Assembly (NCBI GenBank): GCA_030549775.1
Contig: CM060171.1
Span: forward strand, 60,880,360 to 60,944,359
Reading direction: 5' to 3'
DNA: 64,000 nucleotides
Source of the DNA: Tamarix chinensis
Taxonomy: Eukaryota; Streptophyta; Magnoliopsida; Caryophyllales; Tamaricaceae
In this document: positions 10,970 to 23,816 of the stretch, one piece after another
How the letters are laid out: each line of letters starts with the position of its first letter
How positions within the stretch are numbered: position 1 is the first letter of the stretch
Position numbers and translations under genes: made by a program
The notes under the pieces: generated by a model
What the model was told of the DNA's origin: nothing
Seen by the model: the letters and a program-made list of their open reading frames with translations, nothing else
Databases searched by the model: none

Positions 10970-12490
10970 TCTATAAATATTATATATTAAGATTACAACA
11001 TAACTTTTTAGAAGTATTTTTTTCATTTAGATTTATTACCTTTAAGCCATGAGCATATCCACATAAGTGGAATTTTGATTTTACATTGCTTATCTAAACT
11101 ACATTTAAGCCTTGTTCCACTAAAAGCTCATACACCAACAAACCCTATGTATAGTTTGATTAATGTTCAAAATCATCTAAAAGTCTATTAAACTTAAAGT
11201 GGTGCAACAAACAAAAATGTCGTAAACATATAAACTATACACATAATAACAACTTCTTTATCAATATAGTCCAATTGAAAATCGATCAATTCTTCGATGA
11301 TTCATTTTATGATTTTAGGAGATAGGGGTCTAATGTTTTGTACCCTTATAAATAAATTTTAGAAATCATCAAGTCTGTAGTAAGTATATAATTTTATTGC
11401 TATGCTACATACTCCAAGTCTTGAAATTAAAGATGTGTTTGCTATATTAAAAGGGATGAAGCTACTTTCTATGTTGAATCCTTTCTTTTCTTTATCCTAA
11501 GAAGATAATAACCAACTCGATAAGTTTTCACTTACGTCTATAACAAAAAATTATGCTAATACAACAAAAAGAGCCCTTGAGAACATTACCTTTTGTGCAT
11601 TTGATAGATAACTGTAAACATTATTTAATTCATTAATTTTGTATGAATATTTAATACGGTTTGATGCAACTGTCAAATTTTACCATTAATTACAAAAAAT
11701 ATACTAATCACATGTTGACATTTTACTTTACAATATCATTAACAAATTTATGGTAAAACTCAAAATATGTTAATAGCTTACTCATATCAATAAATACTTT
11801 TTATTTTACTAAAACCTACATTTCAATTAAGACTCTTCAACAAATATTCAAATCTACAACCATAATAACAAATATATCTATATGTATATATGTATATATA
11901 TATAGAATGATAGTAATATAAACTAAAAATTATAGTAATAAGCATAACATATACTTGAACTAAATTATACCAAATGTAGCAATATATTCATAAATTATAA
12001 AATTTTAGATAAATCTAAATAAAATTATAAAATGTTAGTTAAACAAAAAAAAATTAAACAAGTCATTCTAAACTTAAAGGAATACCTAAAAATTAGTGGA
12101 TGAGAGTATCAAAGTGAAATGTAGTGTATAAATCTTGGTTAAATCTGAATGAAAAAAAACTCTATTACTTTAGGATTAATGGGGGACTATTTTGGTTAAT
12201 TTTTAATTGAAAAGATTATTTTAGTATTTGATAAACCCAAAATTGTTATTTTTGATATTTGATTCTTATAAATAGAGATATGGTAAACAGTAATACTAGT
12301 TAATAAGGATATCTATCGGGGAATTGTATATATGTATCAAATATAGAAATGACAAATCTCTATACGAAACGGTGCATAGAGATTTTGATTTTGATTTTTT
12401 TTATGAAGTACACTAGGGAAGGAGGGAGATTAATGGAAGAGAAAATACTAATAATATATTTGATAAAAATCTATCCTAAAATTTATCAAT
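10970..12490. other. AT-rich unassigned host sequence, right part
   Basis: This continues the segment broken at 5162. No gene is visible. It contains a (TA)-rich run near 11878-11902 and the first copy (11424-11772) of a 349-bp segment repeated at 12903-13251. Confidence 0.4.
11424..11772 (+). repeat. Dispersed direct duplication, copy 1
   Basis: The segment runs from AAATTAAAGATGTGTTTGC to CAAAATATGTTAA and is repeated at 12903-13251, offset 1479 bp, with only scattered substitutions such as GATAGATAAC versus AATGGATAAC. It has no coding potential. Confidence 0.9.
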
Positions 12491-12764
12491 AATTAAAGTA
12501 CCATTAACAACTAGGCCAATGGGAGCTTGCATTGAGATTTTAATTTGAATTAATATAGTACACACGTTCTTGTATAACGGCTATAAAGTAAAGTATAAAT
12601 ATGTATTAGTGAGGAGACCATAAAATTAATTAAAGTACCATTAACAACTAGGCCAATGGGAGCTTGCATTGAGATTTTAATTTGAATTAATATAGTACAC
12701 ACGTTCTTGTATAACGGCTATAAAGTAAAGTATAAATATGTATTAGTGAGGAGACCATAAAATT
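12491..12764 (+). repeat. Two-copy 137-bp tandem duplication
   Basis: A unit starting AATTAAAGTACCATTAACAA and ending GAGACCATAAAATT occurs at 12491-12627 and again at 12628-12764, essentially identical. The identity suggests a recent local duplication. A (TA)n run follows at about 12773-12796. Confidence 0.92.
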
Positions 12765-12855
12765 ATTAAAAAATATATATATATATATATATATATAATA
12801 TACAATTACAATAAGGACGTCTTTTGACATCCAATAACTAATATTTATCATCGAA

Positions 12856-13290
12856 TTAAATCTCATCCGGTATGTCAGCCCCGACTCACTTGTAATCCCA
12901 TAAAATTAAAGATGTGTTTGCTATATTAAAAGGGATGAAGCTACTTTCTATGTTGAATCCTTTCTTTTCTTTATCCTAAGAAGATAATAACCAACTCGAT
13001 AAGTTGTCACTTACGTCTATAACAAACAATTATGCTAATACAACAAAAAGAGCCCTTGAGAACATTACCTTTTGTGCATTTAATGGATAACTGTAAACAT
13101 TATTTAATTCATTAATTTTGTATGAATATTTAATACAGTTTGATGCAATTGTCAAATTTTACCATTAATTACAAAAAAATATACTAATCACATGCTGACA
13201 TTTTACTTTACAATATCATTAACAAATTTATGGTAAAACTCAAAATATGTTAAATCTCATCCGGTATGTCAGCCCCGACTCACTTGTAAT
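12856..13290 (+). repeat. Inserted duplicate segment flanked by 41-bp direct repeats
   Basis: A 41-bp sequence (TTAAATCTCATCCGG to CACTTGTAAT) occurs at 12856-12896 and 13250-13290. Between them lies the second copy (12903-13251) of the 349-bp segment at 11424-11772. This looks like a filler insertion during break repair or a duplication with a long target repeat. Confidence 0.85.
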
Positions 13291-13293
13291 TTA

Positions 13294-14778
13294 GGCTTCG
13301 TTTGGTTTATGGAATATAATAAGAAAAGGAAAAAATATTACATGGAAACTAATTTTCATGCATTTGGTTATTGGGAAAACTATAACGAAAGTAAGTAAGA
13401 AGAAAAAAATTAGGGAAGGTTATACCACATCTTTTTCCTCACCAAAACCTATGGAACATAACTAACCGATAGATTTCATCAACATTTTCAACTTCCTTAC
13501 TGGTAACTTTTTTTATCTCCTTCTTCGACCTTTCTTACTCATCTCATGTCTCCACAAACAGGTCATAGCCTTCATAGCGATTGTCTATTAGATTCTAGCA
13601 ACTTCCTATAAGCAAACCTTTGGCTCACCCAACTCCAAATTGATTTGCAAATCTAACAGCTCTATTTTAATAGGTAAGGTTAATTATCTTTCGATTTGAA
13701 TTTGGAACCCTAAATTGATTTTCAAGTTCGGGGTTTATGGTTGTTAAATTTGTTGTTGGCGGTGTTGGTTTACCAGGTGGCGTTAGGGGTGTTGGTGGCA
13801 TTGGTGGGCACCTTCATCTTCTCCATATTCTTTGTTTTCTTGTTGCTTCAATGCTCCTGTCTGGCATGAGACAATGAGCACAACAATGTGATACTTGGTT
13901 GTTGCAACCAAGAAGACACTCCCCCTTTTGTTTGTGTTGGTGATGTGTAGACGGCACCGCCTGTGTCCCTAGATTCAAGATAAAGAGAACTATCATGATA
14001 TTGACAAGCCATATGCCCAAGCCATATCTAGCAAGTTGATGGTGATGGTAGTGGTGGTGATTTTTTTTAAGTCAATGCAAGCTTTTAAAATTCCTCAAGT
14101 GATGAGGAATTTAAACAAGACGGTTATTATTATTATTATTATTATTATTAACTTTTTATTTAAACATAGATGTAGTTTTTATATATTTTGGTAAATAATT
14201 TGTACTAAAAAAGTTAATTAAAGAAAATTAAAAATATTAATAAAATAATATTAAAATACGATGGAAATACAAATTGCTGCTATATTTATAAAATAATGGG
14301 TTTTTGATATAGTACGGAACTAAAAAGTGCATTAGTAATGAGTTATTGAATTATCAATATTTGTTGTACCATGTCTGAAAACAAAAAGATATATGGAATA
14401 TTTTAAATATTTTTAGATTTTTTAGAAATTATCAGAAGTTATTTATGTAATAGTTTAGAATGTTTCTAAAAAATTTTGGTATTAGTATTGAGTTTATGGA
14501 GTTTTAATGATTTTCTTAGAAAATTCATAGAAAATTTTATGTATAATATAATATTTTAATTTTATTAAATATATGAGAGTATTTAAATAATAATAATAAT
14601 AATCAACTTTTAAAAAAAATTTCTTTCTACAAAATCAAACACTAAAAATTTATATTTTTGACAAAAAAATTTCAACAACCAAAGAAGAGAAAAAAAGTTA
14701 ATTTTCCTTTTTTTTTCCTTTCCTTTACTTTTTTTTCCTTTTTCTTTATTTGTAACTTTCTGCATATCAAACAAACCC
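13294..14778. mobile_element. Harbinger-like non-autonomous element 1
   Basis: The left end GGCTTCGTTTGGTTTATGG and the inverted right end (reverse complement GGGTTTGTTTGATATGCAG) form imperfect terminal inverted repeats, each next to TTA (13291-13293 and 14779-14781). A TTA trinucleotide duplication fits PIF/Harbinger. No transposase is present. A GC-richer middle (13740-14050) may be captured sequence, and (ATT)n lies near 14125-14150. Confidence 0.45.
13814..14020 (-). CDS. Small Cys-rich frame with signal-peptide-like start (possible captured fragment)
   Basis: The 68-residue frame starts MGIWLVNIMIVLFILNLGTQ, a plausible cleavable signal, then runs through a His/Lys-rich stretch into CLLGCNNQVSHCCAHC with six cysteines. 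I do not recognise a family. It lies in the GC-richer interior of a putative Harbinger-like element, so it could be a captured gene fragment or a chance frame. No promoter, intron or downstream signal supports expression. Confidence 0.2.
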   Translation of the reverse strand: MGIWLVNIMIVLFILNLGTQAVPSTHHQHKQKGECLLGCNNQVSHCCAHCLMPDRSIEATRKQRIWRR

Positions 14779-14782
14779 TTAA

Positions 14783-16458
14783 GGCTCCCTTTGGTTTGTA
14801 GAAAGTTAATTGGAAAGGAAAATATAGAGGAAAGAAAAAAAAATTATTTTCTTTCATTTGTTTAGTTGTTGAAGAAAATTTTGTGGAAAATTGAAATCTT
14901 GAAAAATATTTTTAGTGTTTGGCATATAGAAAGAAAATTATGAGAAAACTCAAATATTATTATTTTAATTTTTTATATATTTAATAAAAATTAAAGTATT
15001 ATATTAATATATAAAAATTTTCTTAAAATCTATAATAAAATTATAAAAATTATATAAACTCAATACTAATTCCAAATTTTTTCAGAAAAATTCTAAAATA
15101 TTACATATATAACTAAGCATAATTTTTTTTAAAAAAATTTGTACAATATTAATAACATTCAAAAATTCCTATTAATAAGAGATATAATAAGTAAAAATAA
15201 AATAAAATAAATCATCCTACTTTACTTACCAAAGTAAGAATTTAAAAACTAAAACTCATGCAAACCAATAAAGCTTCTAAACATTAATATGTCAAGATCA
15301 GCACTCAGAATTTTTTTTATAAATATCTAAAAAGGGATTATATTAAAAATATAATTTCAACTAAATTAAACTTTGCCTCAAATAATAAATAAAGTAAGTA
15401 AAAATTATACACACACAAAGGCATTTAAATTTATTTATATACAATTATATACAAAATAAAACATTATAAAAAATGTATAAATATTTTTTTTGAATCGTAT
15501 ATTATTTGTATTTGTTGGATTAGATATTTATTTTGTTTGACTTTTCGTCGACTGGATCGTATATTTGATTTGAAAAAAAATCGGATCGGTTATTTGCTTA
15601 TTCGGATCAGATCGCTTCAGATATTGGATCAAATAAGCAGATACCGAATAACATGAACAACTCTATTAAATATATATCTGTTTTTATATCCGTATCAATT
15701 TGTCTCTATTTACCTAATATAAAATTTTATTTTTATTTATTATTTATATAACATCTAATATATTTTTTAAAGTTAAAAGTAAAAATATAATTAAATTTAA
15801 ACAATTGAAATATATAATTTTAATATTAAATGATTTGTATTTTGAATTGAATGTGTTTTATTTGAAATTCGATGGATTTTATTAGGTAAATATATAAATA
15901 AATATAGAAAACGGAAGAAAAAAAATATGCAGCAAATTTGGATACAAAAATATGTTAGATTGTGATAGAATCATTGTAAAGTAAGTGAAATCAGCGATAA
16001 AGTTAAATTTGACAAAAGATGTATGTATCATGTATGTATTGTGTGTGTGTATATATATATGTGGATTGCGACAGAATCATTATAAAGTAAGTGAAATTAG
16101 CGACAAAGTCAAATTTGATAATATATATTTATGTATATATAGGGGGTGAGAAAGAAAACAAATTTTTTTTTTATAGATGACAACTTATTGAAGAAAGATG
16201 ATAGGGGTTAGATGAGTAGATGAGAATTTAGAAAGTTTGTTGTCGGAAAGTGTACTTAATAAACTTTCCTAACTTTTTAATTTTTTTCCTCAAGTTTTGA
16301 CAAGGAAAATAATCTAGTATAAGTTTCCTCATCTTTTTCTTCCTAATTTTATTTTATTTTATTTTTTTGTAATTTTTCTGACAATCAAATACTGTAAAAG
16401 TATTTTTTATTAAATTTTCTTTTCTTTTCTTAAATTTTTTCTAAAACCAAACATAGCA
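14783..16458. mobile_element. Harbinger-like non-autonomous element 2
   Basis: It directly abuts element 1. The left end GGCTCCCTTTGGTTTGTAG and right end (reverse complement TGCTATGTTTGGTTTTAG) are imperfect inverted repeats flanked by TAA (14780-14782 and 16459-16461). The interior is AT-rich and non-coding. It holds a roughly 58-bp sequence twice (about 15954-16012 and 16062-16120; ATTGTGATAGAATCATTGTA and its variant). Confidence 0.4.
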
Positions 16459-16485
16459 TAAAGGTCGGCCGACAACTGGATTGAT

Positions 16486-16982
16486 TGTTGGCATTAACAA
16501 CAGGACTAATCAGTATCTGTGTGGTCCGAATTAATTAATTTTGTCTTATTGCAAATTATTCCGTATGTGATTTTTATATGGTCACGTACAGTGAAGATAG
16601 GTGCGTCCGGCGGCTTCGTCCATGGGAACGTCAGGTGCAAGGCTGTCCGAGAATCTAAGTTAATGGTCGGCATATTGCTTTTAAATTTTCTCCGGAAGGA
16701 ACCTGGCTGATATATATATTACTCTTGTCAATAATGCACGATAAAAATGAATATAAGGATTCCTAATATATTGCAATCTTTATTCTTGGTTTTCCTTTCC
16801 TTTAAAGCTCAATCTATAAGGATACAATAAGAACAATGATATTATACAGCTAGAACATCACTTAATTTGCCGCTTTTTTTTTTTTTTTTTTATTTATTTA
16901 TTCTGAGCAACATCATCTTTTCCTTTAAATTTAAGGTCGGACACACCTATCTTCACTTGATTTATTAAGCTACCATACAACA
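16486..16982 (-). mobile_element. Decayed copia 3' LTR
   Basis: The + strand runs TGTTGGCATTAACAACAGG to GCTACCATACAACA, TG...CA ended. On the minus strand it is preceded by TCCAAGTGGAAGAT, matching the AAGTGGGAGA polypurine tract typical of plant copia elements just before a TGTTG LTR start. The element body continues to the right on the minus strand. No matching 5' LTR was found, so the element is truncated and its TSD cannot be tested. Confidence 0.45.
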
Positions 16983-17400
16983 ATCTTCCACTTGGAGATT
17001 GAAAATAAAGATATCATCAATCCGACATATTCACCATCTAGCCACAAGCAATGATGTCATCTCTAATAAAGGAGGTCAATTGAGATCATGTACATCATCA
17101 ATATCTTAGTGTCAATACGCTAATTCAACATATTGGTAAAATTCTTCAAACCAAACACCTTATGCAAGATTTATACCTTATCTTTCACACGATTGCAAAT
17201 GGAGGGATACCTTCTTCAAATATGCTTCATTCTTAAGTGACATACTCGATTTTATACAAGTCAAATTACACTCTAATTATCACAGTAAAGAATAGCATCA
17301 TCTTGTATTCATTCAATCTCTTATGGAAACATGAATAACCATATCATTTCTATACTTACATCTAACATGGGCACATATTAAATTTCTAAAGTAGATAAAA
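16983..17400 (-). pseudogene. Copia RNase H / 3' end remnant
   Basis: Just upstream of the putative polypurine tract, the minus strand contains QDDAILYCDN, resembling the CDN motif in copia RNase H, followed by a heavily decayed tail (LTCIKSSMSLKNEAYLKKVS) where the family normally has NPVFHxRxKHIE. Many stops are present. Support is mostly positional: RNase H, then polypurine tract, then LTR. Confidence 0.35.
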
Positions 17401-20300
17401 TGACACACTTCTATGATTGGAAATTTAGTTGATGGAAGTACTTCCTACAATGAAAATATAAATAGAAGTAAAACTATTGGTATTCAAGTCCTCAAAGAAA
17501 ATAACATCAACATATTAGGTTATTTTCCAACGTTGGCTTTATTTGTGAATGATATAAATTATGGACTTTTGTGTCAATTAATCTTGTATAAACTTAATTG
17601 ATGTAAGTATAATCAACGTGGGATTAATGTATCTAATTGGATGTGGACCTTATGTGCAGAGATTTTATATGTTTTAGGTTATTAGTGGACCTAAGTAAAA
17701 TTACCCGATAAATAACATGACAATTCTCTCTCTCTCTCTCTCTCTCTTTCTTATATATATATATATGATTGTGGTCCCTAGTTTATACACACTTAAGTTC
17801 TAACTGATTCCCTTCACCCTTAATAAACAAAGGAGAGTGCACTATTTGGACCACATGACCACCCATTCAAAAACTATTACAAATTAGATAGTATTAAATC
17901 ATCATCTTCCCCATCATTCTCCCTTATAGAAACACTAAATTGTTAAATACTCTCTCTAACTCTCTTTTTTTATCCCTTATTTTCTTCTCTTTTCTCTTTG
18001 TGCCATCGATAACTTCCCTCCTCTTTTCTCCATTCATAGGATCCATATCTTTCTTTATTCCTAAGTAAGGGTGAGTTAGATCTTAGAAAAAGGTTGAGTC
18101 TCGCCTTAGTTTTTCTTTATTTCAAAAAAAGGTTGATCTTTCTCCGGTTTTCTCTAACTTTTAAGCTTTGTTTTAGCTTTCATGAGATTTTAATGAAATT
18201 TTCTTGGTATTGTCTTTGGGTTTTTGCAAAGGCATTCTAGGGTTGAAGGTTTAAAGGATTTTCAAGCTTAAAGAAAATCTCTTTCATCTTCTATTTTGGT
18301 GCGTTTTGTTGAGTTTCTTAAGGTAAACTACTATATTCCCTATTATGTGGATAGTGTTGGTTGTGTATGAGTGTTTTTATTTCATTCTTGTGTAAGAATG
18401 ACCTTTTATGGTTGAAAGTATGATTTAAAGCATGCCATCTAGTCATTAACACCACAAATCTTAGGAATTCATTTACACCATCTATATATTATCTAATCAA
18501 CCTACTTAAGTATACCAACAATCGATCCCTTATATCTTATATTCAAAATAAAATTGAGTAAAATAATTTAGGAACAAGTACCAACAACATCTTGACTAAA
18601 CTTTTATAACATGTACATAGGTTACTATATCTATAGCTAACAATGCTAACAACAACAATAACAACAATGATATCAAAGCTACATTTCACATAGCAAAAAT
18701 GAGAAAGCACAATGCTATCATAATCATTAAAACGCATGACAAAAATATTTAATATATATCATGCAACAATAAAGAAGAGCGAATATGAAAATTTTAAACC
18801 TCTAAGGAAAAAATGATGGCACCTAGAGAAGAAAAATAAGGAAGGCTGGTGATCGTGCCTATAGAGGCAACTGATGGAGAAGGAGAAAGAAGAGGTGGAT
18901 GAAGCAATAATGACGGATCACAAATAGAAACAACTAGTTAATGCATTAGCTCTCTATGAGTTTGTGTGAATGATAGAGTTAAATGGATGTCTACTAAGTT
19001 AAAAGAAAAGAAAAAAATCCACATAGGTATAGATGCTGCTTTTGTTTTGGAACTACCGTCTATGCCTTAATTTTTTTTTCCAAAAAAAAAAATCATCATG
19101 TCAACTAATATACTACGGTTTTAACTTATAGCTATGACTTAAAAGCCTAGAAAAAAGCGATGAGGTTTAGATGGTGAATTTTAAATTTATAACCAGTGTA
19201 TATGTTGTTAAAAATAAAGTACCCATAATCTTCTCAATTTTATTTTACTGGAAAAGTTACATATGAATACTTTTATTATAATAAAAGTATATGTATTGTC
19301 ATTTTTAAATTTTTTTTTGTAGTAGTAATATTATCAATATAATGTGTTACATCTACCCATCCCTTGTCCATCTCTCATTTTTTCTCATTTCCAACTTATT
19401 TTACTTTTATACCGGGCAATATACTAATTTAAGTATAATAATATATTATTAGTAAGGTAAAAGATAACAAGATATATGATATATTTACTACTTAAAAAGG
19501 TTAGAAAAGAATTTTTTTAAGAATGTAGGTTTTTTTAATATATCATTTTTATTTCTTAGTATAATATAAATGTTTTGTAAAAGAAGTTAAATACTTATCT
19601 ATAACCATTAGGGTTGTAATTTTATTTTATTTGAAAGGATTAAATACTTTTATTTACAATGTGCTAAAGAATACTTTTATAATTTTTTACTTATTTTTTT
19701 AATAATAAATAATTATAAAACATAATGACTAAAGTTTTACTCTAAAAGACAAAAATAGTGAAAAGGCATACAACTTACGGGAGGAAGCTATTTTTTTTAT
19801 TATAAAATTTTGATTCTGCAAAAAGCATATCACAAGAAGAAGAAAAAATCTCAACGCGTTTTTTTTTTTAACAACCTTTTCAACTTTTAATTTTCAGATA
19901 GTTTAGTAGCTTTCAAAATTTAAATTTTGATATAAATTTTAAACAATAATGTTAACTTTAACTAATTTTGTGAAACAAGAACTCAATGTAAGTTTTCTGG
20001 TCGATACGATATAACAAACGCGGGATGCGTCTTAAATTATTTTGTTTCCTAGTGGTCCCATCCTTCTAACATACACGAAGGTTTCAAAAATTTCAGGTCA
20101 CAGGTACTACAGTACTAGTATGTATATTATAGGGAAACGCAACGGGCTAACAAGCTCTCAAACTGGAGGCAATTTCGTAAGAAGATGCCTGTCGGCGACA
20201 CGCTTAAAATGATAGCAAAGCCAACATAAGCTGCTGATGGTTACAGGGCTCACGCCAATTTACAACCACTCCACAGAGTCCACATTTTAACACCGCACAC
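17401..20300. other. AT-rich intergenic region upstream of the membrane-protein gene
   Basis: No gene is visible. Notable points: a (CT)n microsatellite near 17724-17748 followed by (TA)n, purine-rich text at 18810-18910, and TTTTTTTGTAGTAG near 19310 that faintly resembles a CACTA end without a partner. Frames at 17413-17601 and 18543-18737 look like chance. Confidence 0.5.
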
Positions 20301-20315
20301 CCCTGAAACCCACTC

Positions 20316-20519
20316 TCTTGTTGTTTTCTCTTCCGCTGTTAAACCAACCAAAGCGTCTGACGTCTCTCCATCCGAAGCTCTAGCTCTCCCCCATCCCCAC
20401 CCCAGAAAACCGTCTCCGCCGTTCCGGCCACCGAGATACCCACTCTCTCACTCTCTCCGTCTCACTCGGTTAAATAATCTCCAAGAACAAAAAAAGACCC
20501 TAAGCAGAGTTCAGGAAGC
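20316..20519 (+). promoter_or_regulatory. Pyrimidine-rich 5' leader of the membrane-protein gene
   Basis: The 200 bases before the start codon switch from AT-rich to C/T-rich text with CTCTCTCACTCTCTCCG, as in plant Y-patch promoters and 5' UTRs. No clear TATA box lies within 40 bases of it. TATTATAGGG near 20123 is a distant candidate only. The transcription start is not defined. Confidence 0.35.
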
Positions 20520-23500
20520 ATGAAAATCCTAACCAATTATAGTTTTCTTCCGCCATTTTCACGCATTATCTTAACCCTTTCCGTCCTCCAACTCTCTTGT
20601 TTTCTTTTTCACTTTTCGGACGCCATTGACGGTAGTACACATTCTCCTTTCTTCCACACATCAACCCCTTCAGGTGCTTATTTCGAGCTAGTCAGTATAA
20701 ATTAAACAGGAGTTTGATGTTGTTTAGTTTCTCCTCTTGTTTTGGATTTCTCCAAAAAAAAAAAAAAGGAGATTAAAAATAAAAATAAAAGCAAAGAAAA
20801 ACAGATCCTGTCACTGGATTTTCCATTATATTAGGTGGTATGTCCGTCGCTTCACTATTTAATAATTACTATTGTCGTTTGTAGTGTCAGGCACTGAAAG
20901 TCGGGAGAGAAATTCAAATGTTGGTGGGTTAGTTACGATTATCCGGCGGTCTGTTGCTGAGGGGCCTGCTGGTTCGGTGAATTCCTCGACGACCTTAATT
21001 TTAGCACCGAAGAGGACGCATAGGAGAGATCCTCTTGATGGCTTCAATCTTTATACTGGAGGCTGGAATATCAGTAACCTACATTACTGGGCTGTAAGTT
21101 TTAAGTTTTTTTGTTTTTTTTTTCCTTTTAATCTTGCAAGCAAGCTTGTCAGTTAGCGTAGTTTACTGTGTGGCAATTTTGGGCCGGTTCCTTCCTTGAA
21201 TCTATCTTCCTTTCTCGTTTCATTTTAATTTTAGCATCTTCAATCGGTAAATTTTGCGGAAGGTACGGTAATATTGTTATTAATTATTCATGGTCGACAC
21301 ATTTCTATTTTATCTTTTGTTTGTGATTACAGAAAAATAAAATACTATAATTTAGCCAGTAATATATACACACCCACACACACGCTGAGTTTTTTTTTTC
21401 CCAAAAAACAAAACAGAGAAGGGGAGGAAAAAATTCATGTTAATTTGAATTGGGATCAATCAGATTGTTATTTACTTGGCAACTGATTCCTGACCCCTAT
21501 GCTACTATTCTATGATTAAAAGGCATCTCAGTCAAGCCTTTTCTGCCTATGGATTCCTTTTTTCTTTGCCCTCCTTCCTTCTTTAAAAAGAGTTATTTTT
21601 CAGAATTATAATTGACTGAAATGGATACTAGCGTAGCGTAGCTTATTAGCTAGCTAGCTCCACCTGATGTTCTCCCGCACATTAATAGCGCAAAACGTTA
21701 GTCAGACTCCCAACTATGGTTTGTAGTGCACTGTATTTTCATCCTTGACAGCTACTTATTGTACATCCGTAAAGAATCGAATCATTGTGCTTTACGACCT
21801 TCATGAAAGTGGTGGGATTTCTTGTCTTTCTAGTGATTTCTTCTCCTTTTCTAATAATATAGCCCGGTGTTTTGTAATCCTACAAATTACTAGCTGTATA
21901 AAACAACAATAATGATAAAAAAGAGTGTTACTGGAAAGAATTATATTCTGAATGGAAATATTTCTCATGCTTTTATTAAAACGTGCATTTCTGGTTAGAG
22001 CTTACTTTAAGATTTAGCGAGATTGGAGCACGCTTGCTTCGATTGCTGTCCACGAACTTCCTCCTGGTGTATTTCCGGGCTACTAGGAAGATGATGAGTA
22101 GAAAGAAAGTAGGCAAGTGGCGAATAGTGATGGCTCTTTGGGGATGCTTCATTACGGGGTTTACAACTCTCTCTCACAGTCTCACTCCTTTTTCTCTTTT
22201 TTTTTTACCTGATTCAGAGCTGTATGCATTAGGTTTACTACAATATTAATACTTTATTATCAACTCTTGCACTCGCAAAATATGTTCGTGCAGTGTTGCC
22301 GTTGCTGTTATTAATCTTGGTGTAAATTTAAGCTCAAGTCCTGGAGCGACTCACTTTATCCGACCACATATGATTGAAGCGTTGCTAGAAGTATATTTTT
22401 TTTAGTATTTTTGCCACCCGCCTTCTCTCCCTCTGTTCTTCCCAGATGGGGTTTTCTACATTGCTCATTTCCCTTTAAATTTAAATTCATATAATCCGTC
22501 AAGCGTTAGATAAGAGAATGATTAGCATCTGTCGCCCTTATAGTGACACATGGTAACAAATCAGGCCTGTCTATCATATAATTTATAAAATTGAGAACCC
22601 TTTATTTTTAACTACTCACCTGATTTGAATTTGCATAGCTGTTGTCTGTTGTTTGAGCCCTTATGGGCTCTGCTTATGCTACTGCTTGTGTCCCTGTCGG
22701 TGACAAATAACTGCAGAATAAGTCACGCTAGGCTGGGCATTTCTATGCTATGTGAGTGGTGGCGGCCACCCATGCTAAAGTTTAGCTTGAGTTGGCCTCA
22801 AATGGGAAAGGTGCCTCGATAGTCTATTGGACCTAGTTCTTGGAGTGGAGTGATGTTGTTATTTTGGACTTTAAAAACTTAATCGTTAGACTTATCTGTC
22901 TCATTTTGATTGCAGTCTGTTGGCTTTACTGCTGTTCCGCTGTTTATCATCGCTGGCATCTGGTTCCTTGTCTTTGGTTTTTGCTTATTTATCATTTCCA
23001 TCCGCCATTGCTGTTGCAAAAGGGAACCCTTTGGCTACTCACGAGTGTGTTATGCTCTATCCCTCATGCTCCTCATCTTCTTCACTATTGCTGCCATGTA
23101 AGCCCTCTTTCTCGTTTGTGCCCTTATTTGTGCCCTTCCTAACAAACAACACCCTAAAGCATTCGTCGCTTGTTTTGGTTGATTCAGCATTGGATGCTTT
23201 GTCTTATACATTGGACAAGGGAGGTTCCATAGTAGCACAACAAGTACTTTAGAATATGTCCTAGACCAGGCAGAAACTACAGTTCAGAAGCTTAGAAACG
23301 TGACCGATTACCTTTCTGCGGCCAAGCAGATAGGGGTTAATGGTGTGGGTCTACCTTCCAGTGTTCAATCCGATGTAGACCAAATTGTGACGAAGACCAA
23401 CTCGTCTGCTAACCTTCTTGAAGACAAAACAACAAATAATTCTGATGACATTCAAAATGTCCTGGATTCAGTGTAAGTTATGACCCTAAAGTCTTTAGTT

Positions 23501-23779
23501 TTTTCTTATTTTCTATTTTGGCCACATACGCTGTACTGATGGTAGACCTGTTCTTGCAGGAGACTAGCTCTCATCATAATAGCTGCTGTTATGCTATTCT
23601 TAACTTTTCTTGGATTCTGTAAGTTCTTTTGATCTTTTTAGTTAGATCTTGAAATTCGTCTCTGACTTCTTGAAAGCGTTGTTAACATCAGAATTGTTTG
23701 GATTGTGTTTTCAGTATTATCACTGTTCGGCCTGCAATCCCTTGTCTATGTGTAAGTCAGATGATATTGAACTGATAGT

Positions 23780-23816
<37 letters not shown>

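Noticed and set aside
17413..17601. 62-residue open frame
   Set aside because: No homology signal, and AT-rich context where such frames arise by chance.
19060..19325. CACTA transposon end (TTTTTTTGTAGTAG)
   Set aside because: No CACTACAA partner, no 3-bp duplication and no transposase.
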